DNA from: 39-52-133 sp041488395
GTDB lineage: Bacteria; Pseudomonadota; Gammaproteobacteria; Burkholderiales; Gallionellaceae
Assembly (NCBI GenBank): GCA_041488395.1
Contig: JBGPPE010000117.1
Location: forward strand, 1-7,921
DNA length: 7,921 bases
Direction of reading: 5' to 3'
Shown: positions 6,343-7,921 of the stretch, in pieces
Numbering within the stretch: the stretch's first letter is position 1
How the letters are laid out: each line of letters begins with the position of its first letter
Position numbers and translations under genes: made by a program
Notes under the pieces: model-generated
What the model was told of the DNA's origin: nothing
Seen by the model: only the letters and a program-made list of their open reading frames with translations
The model's database searches: none

Positions 6343-7281
6343 ATGCACACAACTGAACTATCCGTCGTCATCCCCGTATACAACGAAGAAGAAGGCCTGC
6401 AGACCCTGTTCGATCGCCTCTACCCGGCGCTGGACAAGCTCGGTATCAGCTACGAGATCGTGTTCATCAACGACGGCAGCCGCGATCGTTCCGCCGCCAT
6501 TCTGCGCGAGCAGTTCCAGCATCGCCCGGATGTGACGCGCGTGGTGTTGTTTAACGGCAACTTCGGCCAGCACATGGCCATCCTCGCCGGCTTCGAGCAT
6601 ACGCGCGGCCGTCGCGTGGTGACACTGGATGCCGACCTGCAGAACCCGCCGGAAGAGATTGCCAAGCTGCTGGCCAAGATGGACGAGGGCCATGACTATA
6701 TCGGCTCCATCCGCAAGCAGCGCAATGACAGCTGGTGGCGCCATGTGGCTTCGCGTGCCATGAACAATCTGCGCGAGCGTATCACCCGTATCAAGATGAC
6801 CGACCAGGGCTGCATGCTGCGCGCCTACGACCGCAACATTATCGACGCCATCAACAGCTGCCAGGAAGTGAACACCTTCGTGCCGGCGCTGGCCTACACC
6901 TTTGCGCGCAGCCCGGCCGAGGTGGTGGTGGAGCACGAGGAGCGCGCGGTGGGTGAATCCAAATATTCGCTGTACAGCCTGATCCGCCTCAACTTCGACC
7001 TGATGACCGGCTTCTCGGTGGTGCCGCTGCAATGGTTCTCCATGGTCGGCATTGCCGTGTCGCTGCTGTCCGGTGCCCTGGTGGTGCTGCTGGTGGCACG
7101 CCGCCTGATCGTGGGCCCGGAAGTGGAGGGGGTGTTCACCCTGTTCGCCATCGCCTTCTTCCTGATCGGCGTCACCCTGTTCGGCATCGGCATGCTGGGC
7201 GAATACATCGGCCGCATCTACCAGCAGGTGCGCCACCGTCCGCGCTACCTGATCCAGGCCGTGCTGGATAACAGCAAATGA
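6343..7281 (+). CDS. arnC: Undecaprenyl-phosphate 4-deoxy-4-formamido-L-arabinose transferase
   Basis: This GT2-family enzyme transfers formyl-Ara4N from UDP to undecaprenyl phosphate at the cytoplasmic face of the inner membrane. The 312-residue length matches E. coli ArnC (322). The N-terminal GT-A domain begins SVVIPVYNEEEGL (about 7-19), has INDGSRDRS (42-50), FGQHMAILAGF and the metal-binding TLDADLQNPPEE (94-105, Asp96 and Asp98). Features close to ArnC are RNDSWWRHVASR (127-138), DQGCMLRAYDR (154-164) and GESKYS (204-209). Two C-terminal membrane helices (about 229-252 and 264-288) are followed by GEYIGRIYQQVRHRPRY, again as in ArnC. GtrB/dolichyl-phosphate-sugar synthases share this plan, but the DSW.R and GCMLRAY blocks and the following formyltransferase favour ArnC. 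Ribosome binding is weak (around GAG at 6331-6333). The stop codon overlaps the next start (ATGA, 7278-7281). Confidence 0.9.
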   Translation: MHTTELSVVIPVYNEEEGLQTLFDRLYPALDKLGISYEIVFINDGSRDRSAAILREQFQHRPDVTRVVLFNGNFGQHMAILAGFEHTRGRRVVTLDADLQNPPEEIAKLLAKMDEGHDYIGSIRKQRNDSWWRHVASRAMNNLRERITRIKMTDQGCMLRAYDRNIIDAINSCQEVNTFVPALAYTFARSPAEVVVEHEERAVGESKYSLYSLIRLNFDLMTGFSVVPLQWFSMVGIAVSLLSGALVVLLVARRLIVGPEVEGVFTLFAIAFFLIGVTLFGIGMLGEYIGRIYQQVRHRPRYLIQAVLDNSK

Positions 7282-7921
7282 GCCGTGCCGTTGTCTTTGC
7301 CTACCACAATGTGGGTTACCGCTGCCTGAATGTGCTGCTGGCGCACGGCGTCGACGTGGCGCTGGTGGTGACGCATCGCGACAACCCAAAAGAAAACATC
7401 TGGTTTGACAGCGTGGCCAGCCTGGCCGCGCTGCATGACATTCCGGTAATCACCCCGGACAACCCCAATACGCCCGAAGTGGTGGCGCAGATACGCGCGC
7501 TACAGCCGGATTTCTTCTTTTCCTTCTACTACCGCGAAATGCTCAAGCGCGAGCTGCTGGAGCTCCCTGAACACGGGGCGCTCAACATGCATGGCTCGCT
7601 GCTGCCCAAATACCGTGGCCGGGTACCGGTGAATTGGGCGATAATACACGGTGAAACGGAAACCGGTGCCACCCTGCATTACATGACCGAGAAGCCGGAT
7701 AACGGCGACATCGTGGCGCAGCAGGCGGTGCCTATTCTGCCGGACGACACGGCAGGAGAGGTATTCCAGAAGGTTACCGTGGCAGCGGAAATCGCGCTGA
7801 ACGGCTGTCTGCCTGATCTGCTGGCAGGCAAAGCCAGGGCAGTGGCGCAGGATTTGAGCCAGGGCGGCTATTTTGGCGGGCGCAAGGCGGAAGACGGTGT
7901 GATCGACTGGGCGCAGGATGC
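7278..7921 (+). CDS. arnA: ArnA-type UDP-Ara4N formyltransferase, 3' end outside window
   Basis: The frame from ATG 7278 stays open to the last base, giving about 214 residues. It matches the N-terminal formyltransferase domain of ArnA: VVFAYHNVGYRCL at the start, VVTHRDNP (30-37), FFFSFYYREML (79-89), then NMHGSLLPKYRGRVPVNW (103-120) and GETETGATLHYM (125-136). Asn103, His105 and Asp141 correspond to the catalytic Asn102, His104 and Asp140 of E. coli ArnA. The enzyme uses N10-formyltetrahydrofolate to formylate UDP-Ara4N in the cytoplasm, which drives the pathway forward before ArnC acts. It overlaps arnC by four bases. E. coli ArnA carries a decarboxylase domain from about residue 305; whether this copy is fused to one or stands alone cannot be seen, so the symbol applies to this domain only. 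Confidence 0.9.
   Translation, partial: MSRAVVFAYHNVGYRCLNVLLAHGVDVALVVTHRDNPKENIWFDSVASLAALHDIPVITPDNPNTPEVVAQIRALQPDFFFSFYYREMLKRELLELPEHGALNMHGSLLPKYRGRVPVNWAIIHGETETGATLHYMTEKPDNGDIVAQQAVPILPDDTAGEVFQKVTVAAEIALNGCLPDLLAGKARAVAQDLSQGGYFGGRKAEDGVIDWAQD

Noticed and set aside
6358..7389. 343-codon open frame on the minus strand
   Set aside because: It is antisense to arnC and the formyltransferase start. The low-complexity His/Gln/Ala composition marks it as a shadow frame.

Overview
The window is about 60% G+C, densely coded, and every supported gene is on the + strand. It holds most of a locus for 4-amino-4-deoxy-L-arabinose (Ara4N) modification of lipid A, the outer-membrane change that gives polymyxin resistance. 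It lies directly downstream of the 3' end of xseA. Gene content and protein style suggest a Gram-negative proteobacterium, probably a betaproteobacterium; this is inference, with no rRNA or other marker present.

Layout. Bases 1-622 are the C-terminal part of exonuclease VII large subunit. A 172-base gap follows, with no clear terminator, only weak promoter-like elements and a possible 22-codon leader ORF. Then come seven genes. They encode an ArnT-type Ara4N transferase (795-2444), one small SMR/EamA-type flippase subunit (2441-2812), a second, different PMT-superfamily glycosyltransferase (2819-4291), a PAP2 lipid phosphatase (4266-5078), an ArnB-type aminotransferase (5094-6212), ArnC (6343-7281) and an ArnA-type formyltransferase that runs off the window (7278-7921). 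All junctions overlap or are at most 15 bases apart, except arnB-arnC. That junction has 130 bases containing an imperfect inverted repeat made of GCAGATT-type units.

How the genes fit together. ArnB makes UDP-Ara4N from the 4-keto sugar and the formyltransferase N-formylates it. ArnC loads it on undecaprenyl phosphate at the inner leaflet. After deformylation (ArnD, not in view) the SMR protein would help flip the lipid-linked sugar, and ArnT moves Ara4N onto lipid A phosphate in the periplasm. The decarboxylase half of ArnA and ArnD are not seen and may lie downstream.

The least conventional part is the pair inserted between flippase and arnB: a second glycosyltransferase overlapping a PAP2 phosphatase with an intact active site. 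They may be a second envelope-lipid tailoring step. I do not see a wholly new system; the unusual points are this composition, the single flippase half, and the repeat within the operon.
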